A stretch of DNA of 64,000 nt from Phycisphaerae bacterium (GCA_030432255.1 JAUIHS010000004.1:150461-214460); one strand, 5' to 3'; positions 1 through 9,644 are shown, counted from the first letter of the stretch. Notes: generated from the letters alone by a model not told the origin. Program-made: numbers and translations.

Positions 1-848
1 TCCAGGTGGTTCCGCATGCCCAGCAGGCGATCGCGGTCAGACTCCATCTCGGCCGCAGACAACTCGCACGCCTTGCCGAAGCCCACAATGCCCGTGACGT
101 TCAACGTCCCTGAGCGGAAGCCACGCTCCTGACCGCCGCCGTCGATCTGGGACACCAGGCGGACTCGCGGCCGGCGACGCCTCACGTACAGACCGCCCAC
201 ACCCTTCGGGCCATACATCTTGTGGCCGGACCAGGACATGAGGTCCACCTCGTCACGCGCCACATCCACCGGCATCTTGCCGACCCACTGGGTCGCATCC
301 GTGTGGAAGATCACGTCCCGCTCGTGGCACAGCTTGCCGATCGCGGGGATCTCGTTGATGGTGCCGATCTCGTTGTTCGCCCACATGATCGTCACGAGAA
401 TCGTGTCGTCACGCATCGCGCCCTTCACCATCTCCGCCGTGATCACGCCATCCTCCGGCGGCGTCAGGAAGGTGACGTCGAAGCCCTCCTTCATCAGACG
501 CTTGCACGGATCCAGCACGGCCTTGTGCTCGTGAAGCACCGTGATGATGTGGCCACGGTTCGCGCTGCCCGCAGGGGCACGCTCGTACATGTACGCGGCC
601 CCCTTGATCGCCAGGTTGTTCCCCTCCGTCGAACCGGAGGTGAAGATCACTTCCTTCGGCTGGGCCCCGATCAGCGCAGCAGCCTGCTCGCGGGCCTTGT
701 CGACGGCGGCTTCGGAATCCCATCCGAAGCGGTGATTGCGCGAGCCCGGGTTGCCGAACTTCTCGGTGAAGTAGGGGAGCATCGCCTCCACCACCCGGGG
801 GTCGCAGGGGGTCGTCGCGGCATGATCCATGTAAATCGGAAGCTTCAT
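1..848 (-). CDS. iscS: Cysteine desulfurase, 3' end cut by window edge
   Basis: PLP enzyme that removes sulfur from L-cysteine to supply persulfide for Fe-S clusters and thio-modified tRNA. The reading frame from the ATG at 848 stays open to base 1, giving 282 residues of a family that usually has 380-400. The N-terminus MKLPIYMDHAATTPCDP is the family signature. The PLP-phosphate binding TSGSTEGNN is present, as are the NNEIGT segment, the HTDATQ cofactor-binding region and SGHKMYGPKG with the Schiff-base lysine. The catalytic cysteine loop lies outside the window, so IscS and NifS subtypes cannot be fully separated. A 17-bp near-palindrome lies about 70 bp upstream. Confidence 0.93.
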   Translation of the reverse strand, partial: MKLPIYMDHAATTPCDPRVVEAMLPYFTEKFGNPGSRNHRFGWDSEAAVDKAREQAAALIGAQPKEVIFTSGSTEGNNLAIKGAAYMYERAPAGSANRGHIITVLHEHKAVLDPCKRLMKEGFDVTFLTPPEDGVITAEMVKGAMRDDTILVTIMWANNEIGTINEIPAIGKLCHERDVIFHTDATQWVGKMPVDVARDEVDLMSWSGHKMYGPKGVGGLYVRRRRPRVRLVSQIDGGGQERGFRSGTLNVTGIVGFGKACELSAAEMESDRDRLLGMRNHL

Positions 849-916
849 CTCAGTCCTCTCCGTGTCAGCCACCGCGATCCCATCGCCGCGGGCTAAAACA
901 AGAGTCAAATGTCCAG

Positions 917-933
917 TTTAGAACGATTCTAGA
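917..933. promoter_or_regulatory. Near-palindrome upstream of the cysteine desulfurase
   Basis: TTTAGAACGATTCTAGA contains perfect 5-bp arms TAGAA/TTCTA around CGA, with one further matching pair and one mismatch outside. It sits in the AT-richer part of the 185-bp gap upstream of the desulfurase, where a promoter would be expected. An operator role is inference; the binding regulator is unknown. Confidence 0.3.
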
Positions 934-1033
934 GTCTCATCATAGACCGAACACACCCATCCGTCAGCGGTATTGAGACGGAATTTCAATTGGCGGTGGT
1001 CAGGCGGCCGCGCCGGCCCCCCGATGGCCGGTG

Positions 1034-2794
1034 TCAGTTCGAGCGAGATCCCCCGTCCGGCGATTCCCCCTCGGCGATCGGTGTCACGCCCTGCACCGGT
1101 TCCATCGGCAGGTCGTCAATACTCGGCGGGTCAGGCGCACGGAGGCGCAACGCGAGGGCCTGCGCCTGTCGGCTGTAGTCGATGGACTCGCCGAGGATCC
1201 GGGCGGCCTCCTGATCGGCATGGAAGCCACGCGAGTTCTCGCTGCTGATGTAGTCCAGCCGCCACATGGCCTTGCGCTGAAGTTCGAAGATCGGTGCGAG
1301 TTCGTCCGTCGTTGCGCCGGCAGCCTTGGCTTCGAGGATCGCGTCCAGCATGTCCGTCATGGCCGACGCCGCACGCTCCATGAGCGCCACGGTCCGGTCC
1401 TGGATCGTGCGCACCTTCTCGATGAGTTCCGCTTCGTCAACGTTGTGACACTGCTGGCAGGAACTGTTGACGTGCAGAAGCGGGCTGCGGACGTCGTGGT
1501 TGCTGACCTTCATGGCGCCGGAGCGCTCGTACGGCATGTGACAGTCAGCGCATGACACGCCACTCCGTGCATGCACGCCCTGGCTCCAGAGTTCGAACTC
1601 GGGGTGCTGCACCTTGTACACCGGGGCACCCGTTTCGCCGTGCGTGTAGTCAAAGAAGGAGCCGCCGTCGGGGAACGTCGTCTCGTCCCAGACCTGCTCC
1701 AGTTGCTCGGCCTTCAGACCGTGACCCCACGGGAACGTAAGCGTCATCTTGTTGGCGCAATAGTACTCCACGTGACATTGCCCACACGTGTAGGAGCGCA
1801 TCTCGCCGCGGCTGGCGTCGATGTTCGGGTTGTAGGGGCGGGAGCGATCGCCTCGACGCCAGCGCTCAATGCTCGGGAGATGGGGCACCGGCTCATCGCT
1901 CGCCGCGAGATCTGAAATCCCCTGCATGAAGCCCGGGCGTGTGATGCGGAGGGCCATCGACTCCGGATCGTGACAGTCGATGCATGTCACCGGATGCGCC
2001 TCGCCTTCCGGCAGGTCATGCTCGATGGGCTGACCTGCGAACTCGCCGGTGAAACCGCCCGCCGGAGGCTGCGGAAAGACAGGTTCGTTCTCATCAGGTG
2101 TACCATCCGGCGCCGTCAGGATCATCGCGAGGACCTCGTGGTACGGCTTGCGACTCACCTCTTCAAAGCCGCGCTGCACCGCTTCCATGTTGAATTCCGA
2201 GGCGAGCGCCTCATCATCCGTCGGTCTGCCCATGGCCTCGAGTCCCACCTTGCGGTACATGACGGTGGCGGACGCGTGGCAGTGCAGGCAGGCACCCGCC
2301 TGCGGCTTCCTCGTGACACGCTCGGTGACCCCCTGGTCGTAGAGCATGTACGCGTGTCCACGGGCTTCGCGGTAGTCGATGCTGAACGCGTATCCTGCAT
2401 AGAGCCGCTTGAGCCAGGGCTGGCTGTCCAACTTGCTTTGAGTCATGGCACTGCTGCCACCGTAGAACTTGTCTCCGGCGGTGGACTTCCATCCGTCGAA
2501 CTGATGCGGCCAGTTCCGTCCCCACGGTTCCGGATCGGTGCTGATCTCGGAGAGTTCGGCAACGCGCACGAAGGGCGTCCGGGCTGCCTGCTTGTGGCTG
2601 AACATGGTGACGAGCACCCACGTGACGAGCAGCGTCGACACCACCGCCACGATGAAGACGAGGATGAGCAGGGGGGCAGCGCCCCGCCGTGCTTCCGGTC
2701 CCCGGCCCTCGACGCTCGCGATCTTCCCTCTCCGATGCATAGTCTTCCTCGCAGTACTGGCCGTCTCTCCGGCGCTGGTCCTATCTCCCGGCAT
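1034..2794 (-). CDS. nrfA: Cytochrome c nitrite reductase, ammonia-forming (NrfA)
   Basis: Periplasmic pentaheme enzyme reducing nitrite to ammonium with six electrons. 586 residues. There is an N-terminal membrane anchor or uncleaved signal at about 41-64, then five CXXCH motifs at 169-173, 271-275, 337-341, 415-419 and 446-450. CGQCHVEYY with the following FPWGHGL and the QHPEFELWSQGVH block with the active-site histidine are classic NrfA. The first motif, which binds the catalytic heme, is CLHCH rather than the lysine-ligated CXXCK of E. coli-type NrfA, so this belongs to the CXXCH variant. It overlaps the end of nrfH by 14 nt, suggesting translational coupling. Met19 is an alternative start. 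It would take electrons from NrfH. Confidence 0.95.
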   Translation of the reverse strand: MPGDRTSAGETASTARKTMHRRGKIASVEGRGPEARRGAAPLLILVFIVAVVSTLLVTWVLVTMFSHKQAARTPFVRVAELSEISTDPEPWGRNWPHQFDGWKSTAGDKFYGGSSAMTQSKLDSQPWLKRLYAGYAFSIDYREARGHAYMLYDQGVTERVTRKPQAGACLHCHASATVMYRKVGLEAMGRPTDDEALASEFNMEAVQRGFEEVSRKPYHEVLAMILTAPDGTPDENEPVFPQPPAGGFTGEFAGQPIEHDLPEGEAHPVTCIDCHDPESMALRITRPGFMQGISDLAASDEPVPHLPSIERWRRGDRSRPYNPNIDASRGEMRSYTCGQCHVEYYCANKMTLTFPWGHGLKAEQLEQVWDETTFPDGGSFFDYTHGETGAPVYKVQHPEFELWSQGVHARSGVSCADCHMPYERSGAMKVSNHDVRSPLLHVNSSCQQCHNVDEAELIEKVRTIQDRTVALMERAASAMTDMLDAILEAKAAGATTDELAPIFELQRKAMWRLDYISSENSRGFHADQEAARILGESIDYSRQAQALALRLRAPDPPSIDDLPMEPVQGVTPIAEGESPDGGSRSN

Positions 2795-3311
2795 GCCCGA
2801 CGTCAGCGTGACAGTGCATGCAAGAGAGCATGTCGCTCCCGGACGTCACCGGTCGCATGTGATCCACAAAATCGCTGTGGCAATGCAGGCACGCATTCTG
2901 CGTCACCCGCCGGTTGCGATCCTTGATGCGGATGGGCTCATGGAAATCGTTGGTGGTGAAGGCCAGCGAATGAAAGAAGCCGTTGTCAGCCTTCGTCACC
3001 CACTTGCCCACCGAATCGTGCGGCAGGTGGCAGTCGTTGCATGTCGCCACGTTCTCATGGCTCGACTTCAACCACGAGTCATAATGTCCCTGCATCACAT
3101 GGCAGTTCATGCACGCCGCGGGATCGTTTGAAAGATACGCGGCACCATCCCCATATCCAAACGTGAAAGCGCCAAGCCCGCCGAGGATGCCAAGAGCAAT
3201 AACAGCCAGTATCGGAAGGATGCGCTTTTTCCAGGTGCGACGCGGCTTCGATGCCGTCGGGTCAGAAACCTGCCCGGACCTGGGATCGTGTTGCGCTGAC
3301 GCCTCTGTCAT
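2781..3311 (-). CDS. nrfH: Tetraheme quinol dehydrogenase NrfH
   Basis: Membrane-anchored NapC/NirT/NrfH-family cytochrome that oxidises menaquinol and passes electrons to NrfA. From the start chosen here (ATG at 3311, 176 residues) one transmembrane helix spans about 31-52. Four CXXCH motifs follow: CMNCH at 67, CNDCH at 91, CLHCH at 141 and CMHCH at 164. The context CMNCHVMQGHYDSW is typical of the family. The frame is open up to 3419, but the extra 36 residues are not family-like, so the internal methionine is preferred; another ATG lies at 3344. The gene directly precedes and overlaps nrfA. The product gives the cell respiratory nitrite ammonification. Confidence 0.93.
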   Translation of the reverse strand: MTEASAQHDPRSGQVSDPTASKPRRTWKKRILPILAVIALGILGGLGAFTFGYGDGAAYLSNDPAACMNCHVMQGHYDSWLKSSHENVATCNDCHLPHDSVGKWVTKADNGFFHSLAFTTNDFHEPIRIKDRNRRVTQNACLHCHSDFVDHMRPVTSGSDMLSCMHCHADVGHAGR

Positions 3312-3571
3312 CAGCAAAACGATACCCGGGTGTGCACACTTCATCAATTGAAGCTCAGGCCCGGTGCTCACCCTCCGATCAGGTGATCCTGGCGCTCCGC
3401 GATACTCAGCACGCATCACCCCGGTTCAGGTCGACGCCATCATCAAAGTCCGGGCATGCAGGCCCGACCGCTCCTCGGGTCGGGGTGAAGTGTCTTGCAC
3501 TCACAAGGGCGACACCCGCCACCGAAGCGCCCGGACAATTCTGAGGAAACGTCACGGGCCCCGCCCCCGAG

Positions 3572-6500
3572 TCATGACGCTCCACACCTCGAACCGAACG
3601 CATCGCGCAGGATGCTGAAGTCCGCTGCGTTCGTGACGCCGTCACCATTGAGGTCCGCCCCGCTGGAATTGAATGTCTCAACGAACCTCGTGACATCCTT
3701 CATGTCCACTTCGCCATCGCCGTTCAGGTCCGCGGGACACGGCCCCGCGTAGCGAACCAGCACCCGCGTCGAACGCTGCACCAGGTCGTACCCCACCGGC
3801 AGGGAGACATGCGCGAAGTTGCCCGTGATGGAAGTACCTTTCACCACCGGCCACGACGTGCCCACCTCGACATCGAGGTCGCGTGGCGCATCAACCTTCA
3901 GCGTTCCCCCCAGAGAGACGCTCCCACTCACAGTCAACTGGTCAAACTGGCCATCCTCCGTACCTCCGATCTCAAGATCGAGCCGACCGCCCCCTTCCTG
4001 CATGTAGTCTCCCGACACTTCGATGACGCCGAACGTCAACTCGCCCGCCTTCGAAGGCTGGGTCCCCGGAGCAACCCGTCCCGACATATTGCAGATGACC
4101 GGCGTGTCGATCAGCCCGCCGTCACCCCGAAGCACACCGCCATCCACCAGTTGCACGTCGTCCGATGCATCGAAGGTTGATCCCGGCAGCGCGTTCATGG
4201 TGCCGCCGCGGCACGTCACCCGGCTCGTCGCCAACACGGCGGGATCAGGATCGGAACTCATGATGTCCCCGGCGCTGACCATTCCGCCCGGCGTGATCTC
4301 AAGATCTCCATTGGCGTCATTCGATGTGAGATCCAGCATGCTTCCGTCGGAGATGCCCAGGTCGCCCCCGACGCGATCGATCGCCGACCACGGCTCATCC
4401 GCTTCCGGCGACGATCCGAAGAACTGAACCACCGCCGGTGCCACGATCTCGTGGACTCTCCCACCTCCCGAGAAACGGATCGTTCCCTCGTTCACCGCCT
4501 CCCAGATGCCACCCGTCAGCCGCTCGTTCGCCTGGTCGTACTGAACGACATCCGAGGTGAAACGGACTTCGCCGGCATCGGCCTTCACTCGCCCCTGGTT
4601 GTCGAATCGAACACGGCATTCAAAGGTGGACAACTTCCCGGCCTTGACCTCGCCCGTGTTGACGAACGCGGCGAAGCCGAGGCCGCTCTGGTACCGCACC
4701 ACGCCCCGGAGGCTTTCGCCCGGGACGACCCACATGCCGGAATTGGTGATATCCCCTTCGCTCAGGATCAGTTCGCCGCGTCTGTGCTCGACACTACCCG
4801 AGTTGGTCATGCCACCGACGGGCACGGTGGCGTTGTCGGCGGCCAGTTCGATCATCAGGCTTCCGGAGGACGACAGGCCGGGCGCACCGATCTCCCCGTC
4901 CATCAGTCGGTAGCTTCCGCTGTTGGTTGTGGTCATCCCATCGCCCACGGTGCCTCCATCCTGGTCGAAGCGCGTGGGTCCCTGCATCGAGATGGTCCCG
5001 CCCTGGAGCACAGCATCACCGGTCACCCGCGCCGTGGCCGGATACGTCGGATGCGCGTTGTTCGCGATCCGGGTCAGTTGAATCGGACCGCCGGCGATCG
5101 TCAGCACTTCCAGTTCCGGAGCTACACCCGAGTAGGCGCTGATCGTGACATCCAGATGGCTGGGCGTGGCTTCCGCCCACGCATCAGGCTGAATCGTGAC
5201 GCTGCCACCGAGTGCGTGAATCTGGCCGACAAGGTCAACGCCGCCCGTCAGGTCCAGCGACGAACCCCCGAGTGAAATGCTGCCAAGCCCCGTGGACTCG
5301 TAGGGCACGCCGATCTTCGCATCGCCATCAAAGACACCGACAACCCACTCGTTGCGGAACCGAGTTGTCGGTGCGACCGACTCATTCAAAGGGAGGACAT
5401 CGCCATTGAGGTCCCAGACTTCAGTCGCAGAGTCAACATCATCGACGAAGATCACGCCATTGGCACCGAGGGTGATGTTTCCATTCTGCTGGACCGAGCG
5501 CCGGTTGACGAAGGTCGCATTCTCGATGAGACGGTTTCCCGCAGGCCCGATCAGAACCTCGCCCGTGTTGATCAGGTCGGCGTCCTTGATCGTGCCATTC
5601 TCCCACCAAAGGTTGCCGGCATTGGCGACCTGCCCTTCCTCACACAGCGTGGCATTGCCCGTGACCCGAAACCGGGCGCTGCCCGTGCACGCCAGTGTGC
5701 CACCCGACAGGTGACCCGTTCCGAACGCCGCCGTCAGTTCCGCCACGTCCTGCATGTCTCCCGACGAGATGTTGTGAGACAGTGTTCCGCTCAGTGTGAC
5801 GTCGCCGCGAAAGATCACCCGCGGCGTACCTCCTCCCACCACGCTGTCGATTGATGCGTCACCCAGCGTGAGATCGTCTGAGAACTCGATCGTCGATCCA
5901 CCCACCGCGAGATTCAGCGTGCCGAATTCCAACTCATGCTGACCGAACCGGATCGAGGTCCCGGGCTTCGAGTTCACGACCGACAGGTCGCTCCCCAGCA
6001 CCAGGACCTGGATGTCCGACGTCGAGTTGCCGCCCGACTTCGTGATCGTCCGCCCCGCCAGGTTCAGCGTCGGCAGCGCCCCCGAGTTGCTGTACACATC
6101 GCCGTCGCCGGTGAACGTGATGTCGCCCATCGTGACGCTGGTGCCACCCTGCAGCCGCAGGTCCGCGTTGTTCTCCAACGTCAACGGGCCCACCGTCCCC
6201 TGCACTGCATCCAGCAGCATGGTCGAAGTCGCCCGCATCGACCCTGCCGAGATCGATCCGCCCCGCAGGTAGCCGAAGGATGAACCCATCTCGTTCAGGA
6301 CCGTGAGCGTCCCGCCATTCAGATGAATGTCGTACTGCCCCGCGATGCTGTCGACCGTCACCGGCACATCGAGGTCGATCAGGTTGTTCGTGAAAACGAC
6401 GTCGTACGTCCGGCCCTCGTTGCCGTTGTTCGGAAAGCTCGACACCCCGGGCACATCGTGGTCCCACTTCGACGCCTGGCTCCAGTCAATCGGAAACCCG

Positions 6501-6589
6501 CTCAGGCGCGTACTCGTCACATCGCCGGCCAAGGCCAACGAACCGAGCATCACGACACCGGACACGACAACGGAAGCGGTGGGGGCCAT
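3572..6589 (-). CDS. Large secreted repeat protein with C-terminal dockerin-like pair
   Basis: 1005 residues from the ATG at 6589, which has GGAG 8 nt upstream and opens a signal peptide (MAPTASVVVSGVVMLGSLALAG). The body is Gly/Thr/Val/Asn rich with many short beta-strand units such as GGTLTVLNEMG, GGSISAGSM and NADLRLQGGTSVTMG, as in right-handed beta-helix or autotransporter-repeat surface proteins. The last 50 residues hold two EF-hand/dockerin type I-like loops, DLNGDGEVDMKD and DLNGDGVTNAAD, which bind calcium in characterised dockerins. No enzyme domain was recognised. It is probably exported and attached to the cell surface. The longer open frame to 6778 is arginine-rich and unlikely to be translated. 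Confidence 0.8.
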   Translation of the reverse strand: MAPTASVVVSGVVMLGSLALAGDVTSTRLSGFPIDWSQASKWDHDVPGVSSFPNNGNEGRTYDVVFTNNLIDLDVPVTVDSIAGQYDIHLNGGTLTVLNEMGSSFGYLRGGSISAGSMRATSTMLLDAVQGTVGPLTLENNADLRLQGGTSVTMGDITFTGDGDVYSNSGALPTLNLAGRTITKSGGNSTSDIQVLVLGSDLSVVNSKPGTSIRFGQHELEFGTLNLAVGGSTIEFSDDLTLGDASIDSVVGGGTPRVIFRGDVTLSGTLSHNISSGDMQDVAELTAAFGTGHLSGGTLACTGSARFRVTGNATLCEEGQVANAGNLWWENGTIKDADLINTGEVLIGPAGNRLIENATFVNRRSVQQNGNITLGANGVIFVDDVDSATEVWDLNGDVLPLNESVAPTTRFRNEWVVGVFDGDAKIGVPYESTGLGSISLGGSSLDLTGGVDLVGQIHALGGSVTIQPDAWAEATPSHLDVTISAYSGVAPELEVLTIAGGPIQLTRIANNAHPTYPATARVTGDAVLQGGTISMQGPTRFDQDGGTVGDGMTTTNSGSYRLMDGEIGAPGLSSSGSLMIELAADNATVPVGGMTNSGSVEHRRGELILSEGDITNSGMWVVPGESLRGVVRYQSGLGFAAFVNTGEVKAGKLSTFECRVRFDNQGRVKADAGEVRFTSDVVQYDQANERLTGGIWEAVNEGTIRFSGGGRVHEIVAPAVVQFFGSSPEADEPWSAIDRVGGDLGISDGSMLDLTSNDANGDLEITPGGMVSAGDIMSSDPDPAVLATSRVTCRGGTMNALPGSTFDASDDVQLVDGGVLRGDGGLIDTPVICNMSGRVAPGTQPSKAGELTFGVIEVSGDYMQEGGGRLDLEIGGTEDGQFDQLTVSGSVSLGGTLKVDAPRDLDVEVGTSWPVVKGTSITGNFAHVSLPVGYDLVQRSTRVLVRYAGPCPADLNGDGEVDMKDVTRFVETFNSSGADLNGDGVTNAADFSILRDAFGSRCGAS

Positions 6590-6801
6590 TGAGCATTCTC
6601 CGATCAGACTCCGGATGTGCGGAACGACACAGCGCCGCCCCTCACACCCCGACGCGACACCCACACCCCGCGCGCCGGGGCCGAACTGGAGAATTTGCTT
6701 CAAACCCGTCAACCTGTTCCTCAGACGAACTTGGCGAAGTCTCTCTGGAAGCATCAGAATGCAGCCTCGACACCACAAATCTTCGTAGAGAAGGGATCGT
6801 C

Positions 6802-7320
6802 ATGCTGGCAACAGGACAGCTGCTGATCGGGTCGGAACTGGCGATCGTTGGTCTGATCGGGGCCATCGGATGGGTCATATCGCTGTACTGCATTTACGAC
6901 AAGCACAAGGCATCAGATGAGAAGACGATCCACCTGATCAACGAGTGGATCAAGGCCACGTTTGTGACGATCACAATGGTCGCCGCGCTGCATCTGACCG
7001 TACAGGTCGCGATCCACTTCCCGAACGTCGCCCTTCAAATGGCAGGGGACGAAGCTGATCGGGTCATCGAAGCAGTCAACCATGAGGAACCGGAGAGCCC
7101 ACAGTTCTTCAGCCTCGCAGCCGAACTGGTCGCGCTGCACGAGTCAGGTGAACTCAACAAGGAGGCCCTCGATCTCGTCGGGCGAAAGCACTTCATCATG
7201 GACGGCATCGAAGTGCATCGCGGCCAGATCCTTCTCAGCCTCCCCGGAGATCCGGACTGGACCTGTTCCTTCGGTCTCGGTCAGGACGGCGCCTTCGCCA
7301 CAGACCTCCACCTGGATTGA
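6802..7320 (+). CDS. Small two-helix membrane protein, unknown function
   Basis: 172 residues. The ATG at 6802 is preceded by an AGAAGGGAT Shine-Dalgarno-like stretch and begins just before a hydrophobic segment; the frame is open further upstream but overlaps the divergent gene's promoter. Two predicted membrane segments lie at about 7-28 and 48-72, followed by an acidic soluble tail (HEEPESPQFF). I do not recognise a family. It is divergent from the giant secreted protein and convergent with the AraC/GyrI regulator. Confidence 0.6.
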   Translation: MLATGQLLIGSELAIVGLIGAIGWVISLYCIYDKHKASDEKTIHLINEWIKATFVTITMVAALHLTVQVAIHFPNVALQMAGDEADRVIEAVNHEEPESPQFFSLAAELVALHESGELNKEALDLVGRKHFIMDGIEVHRGQILLSLPGDPDWTCSFGLGQDGAFATDLHLD

Positions 7321-7321
7321 A

Positions 7322-7352
7322 TCCACCAACCCCCAATCACCAGCCACCAGCC
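7322..7352 (-). repeat. Intergenic G-rich repeat, GGTGGCTGGTGG type
   Basis: On the minus strand, tandem GGTGGCTG units merge into GGGGGTTGG. It fills the 39-bp gap between two convergent genes, directly after the AraC/GyrI stop codon. The same words recur at 48749, 49216, 50216, 55846 and 58752. Confidence 0.6.
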
Positions 7353-7359
7353 ACCAAAG

Positions 7360-8217
7360 CTACCCCTCCACCCGCACCATCACCTCCGTCCGCAGATCCT
7401 CCGCCTTCGTCTTCCGCGGGTCATTCAGATACACCTCCATCGTCGGGGGATCGCCCAGGCCCCATGTCCGACCCTCGATCGGGCCCGATGCCACCCGCGC
7501 AAACAACCGGGCATACGTGTCGCCGATCCGCTTGTACCCGCCCGAATGCAACGCCATCGCAAAAGTCCCACCCTCCAGTTCGCGCACCTGGACCTCGCCC
7601 TTCGGCTTCGCCTTCGCATTCACGACCATGCACGCGTCGTAGCGAATGCGATCTCGCGGCGTCACCTCCGGGTCATCAAAGCACAACCCGAAGGTCTCCG
7701 CCTTGCCGAACATCATCTTCGTCCAGCCCCACTTCATCAGCGTCTGCCACGCCGCGCCCACCTCGTCATACGGCCCCACATGCCGTGCGTAGGCAATCCG
7801 GACCGGCTCCCGCTTCCTGATCATCACGTCCATCGCTCGAACCTCCTTCGTTTCCATGACCTGCGAACGAACCGCCTTGCCCAGTGCGCGATGCGCAGAA
7901 GGCGTCTCGCCGAACCGCGCCTTGAAGGCACGTGTGAACGCTTCGTGACTCTCGTACCCGGCGGCCAGCGCGATCGGCAGAATGTCGTCGTCCGACTGCA
8001 CCAGCCGATGCGCTGCACGCTCCAGGCGAAGCCGGCGCGACTGCTCTCGCACGGTCTCACCCGTCACGCCCCGGAACAGCCGGTGAAAGTGGAACATCGA
8101 GTAGCACGCCGCCGCCGCGAGTTCCTCCAGCGGAACATCCTCATCCAGCCGCGCCTCGAGCACCTCCCGCGCCCGACCGATCCGTTCCTCAACACTCATG
8201 CTCTCGATTGATGACAT
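7360..8217 (-). CDS. AraC-family regulator with GyrI-like effector domain
   Basis: 285 residues. Residues ~10-112 form a two-helix-turn-helix AraC DNA-binding domain (LAAAACYSMFHFHRLFRGVTGETV, then ALAAGYESHEAFTRAFKARFGETPS). Residues ~130-284 form a GyrI-like/SOUL-type ligand-binding domain (VRIAYARHVGPYDEVGAAW, with the typical CMVVNA and HSGGYKRIGDTYARLF segments). This N-HTH to C-GyrI order is the Rob-like architecture, in which a small hydrophobic ligand modulates DNA binding. The target genes are unknown; none of the neighbours is an obvious efflux pump. GATGAT followed by 6 nt precedes the ATG, so a leaderless message is possible. Confidence 0.88.
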   Translation of the reverse strand: MSSIESMSVEERIGRAREVLEARLDEDVPLEELAAAACYSMFHFHRLFRGVTGETVREQSRRLRLERAAHRLVQSDDDILPIALAAGYESHEAFTRAFKARFGETPSAHRALGKAVRSQVMETKEVRAMDVMIRKREPVRIAYARHVGPYDEVGAAWQTLMKWGWTKMMFGKAETFGLCFDDPEVTPRDRIRYDACMVVNAKAKPKGEVQVRELEGGTFAMALHSGGYKRIGDTYARLFARVASGPIEGRTWGLGDPPTMEVYLNDPRKTKAEDLRTEVMVRVEG

Positions 8218-8278
8218 GCCCCCATCATCCCCGACACCGGCACACCTCGCTTGATCCCACTTGCGATCATGTCACTCC

Positions 8279-8306
8279 CCGCCAACCGCCAACCCCCAAC
8301 CCCTGC
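8279..8306 (-). repeat. Intergenic G-rich repeat, GGGGTTGGGGGTTGG type
   Basis: On the minus strand the sequence reads as runs of four to five G separated by TT, immediately after the stop codon of the M16 peptidase gene. Four G-runs make a G-quadruplex possible in the sense strand. Similar copies lie at 25058 and 32546. Confidence 0.55.
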
Positions 8307-8309
8307 TCC

Positions 8310-9644
8310 CTACTCCACTTCCCCTTCCTCCAACTCCACGATCACCGCTCCGGAATACGCGGGCGAGAAGACATTCGCGTAACACGACATCACGGCCGCC
8401 GCGTCCAGTTCACCCATCCCCGCCTTGATCGCCGCCGCATCAACGCCCAACTGGATCCGGCGTCCGTGCGCAAAGGCCACGAAGTACGGGTTCCCCGCCG
8501 CCTGCACCGCCGGGAGTTCCGAGAAGCCAAGCGCGGGGCCGAACATCGCCGTGGTCGTCATGCGATTGATGAACTCACCTTCCTCCGGAACCACACCTCG
8601 GATGCGCTCACGAATCGACTTCAGCGCCTCCTGCGCTCCCTCCCGATCATCTGCTTCCGCCGTGAAGAGGATCACGCCCGGATCGTCGAGCGGCGCGAAG
8701 ACCACCGGCGGCGCCGTCGCGCGCCGCATGCCGCCATCCTGCATCGACGCCATGTACAGCGATGACACCATGTGCAGGAACGCTGCGTAGTGCCGGTCGT
8801 CCGGCGCCGGTGCTTCGTATGCCAGTCCCACCACGTACGGCGCCGAACGCGACCACGGGCCCGCTTCCACGCGCATCGTCACCACCGAGTTCAACAGCCT
8901 CTCACCCCGCGCTCCAATCTCCGGCAAAGCATCGCCCTGATCAATCGGCGCGAAGTGCTCGCGGAGCAGCGCCTCCGCATCCGCCGCTTCAAACGCACCC
9001 GCCAGCACCAGCATCGCGTTCCCCGGTTTGTAATACCGCTCGTAATGCGCTTGCACTTCGTCAACCGTCAGCGCCTTCGCCGCATCGATGATCCCCCCCT
9101 TGCGGTTGCCATCCACCGCCGGACGCACAAATCCCCGAGCAACGTTCATCGCTCCCAGCGCCGGCATGCCGCCGTACATGTTTGTCAACTCCGTCTCCAG
9201 CCGCGGCAGTTCCCGCTCCATGTCCTCCTGCGTCACCGTCAGGGCCGACATCCGTGCCGCCGCCTCCGCGATCTCACCGGCAAGGTCCTTCGGTGAGAAG
9301 ACCGTCGCGATCACCGTGTAGTCCTCGCCCGTCTGCGCATTGGTTCCGAGCGGTGGGGGATACGCGCGCATCCACGACTCCGCGGTCCGTGCAGGATACG
9401 CCTCGCCCGCTGCCGCCGTCACATACATGTGCTCCGTCATGTGCGAGAGCCCCGACTTCCCCGGCGGGTCGTGCCACTCACCGACATCGAAGAGTGTCAC
9501 AAGTGCGACGGATTGCGCCGACGCGTTCGGCAACAGGTGAATCTCCAGCCCGTTGTCCAGAACGATTCGTCCTTCATCCGCTGCACGCGCAAGATTCGCC
9601 AGGCAGCACGCACCAAGTATCACCAGCAACAGCCGTGTCATCAC
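8310..9644 (-). CDS. Secreted M16-family zinc metallopeptidase
   Basis: 444 residues, single-module insulinase/pitrilysin-type (M16) protein. The N-terminus LLLVILGACCLANLARA is a signal peptide (a lipoprotein signal cannot be excluded). The inverted zinc motif HXXEH is present as HMTEH at 68-72, with the third ligand glutamate near 150 in ELPRLETEL, so catalysis looks intact. The C-terminal half matches a second M16 alpha/beta lobe. The start overlaps the stop of the upstream membrane gene by ATGA, and that gene in turn overlaps a GntR regulator, so the three form one operon. Substrate unknown. Confidence 0.88.
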   Translation of the reverse strand: MMTRLLLVILGACCLANLARAADEGRIVLDNGLEIHLLPNASAQSVALVTLFDVGEWHDPPGKSGLSHMTEHMYVTAAAGEAYPARTAESWMRAYPPPLGTNAQTGEDYTVIATVFSPKDLAGEIAEAAARMSALTVTQEDMERELPRLETELTNMYGGMPALGAMNVARGFVRPAVDGNRKGGIIDAAKALTVDEVQAHYERYYKPGNAMLVLAGAFEAADAEALLREHFAPIDQGDALPEIGARGERLLNSVVTMRVEAGPWSRSAPYVVGLAYEAPAPDDRHYAAFLHMVSSLYMASMQDGGMRRATAPPVVFAPLDDPGVILFTAEADDREGAQEALKSIRERIRGVVPEEGEFINRMTTTAMFGPALGFSELPAVQAAGNPYFVAFAHGRRIQLGVDAAAIKAGMGELDAAAVMSCYANVFSPAYSGAVIVELEEGEVE

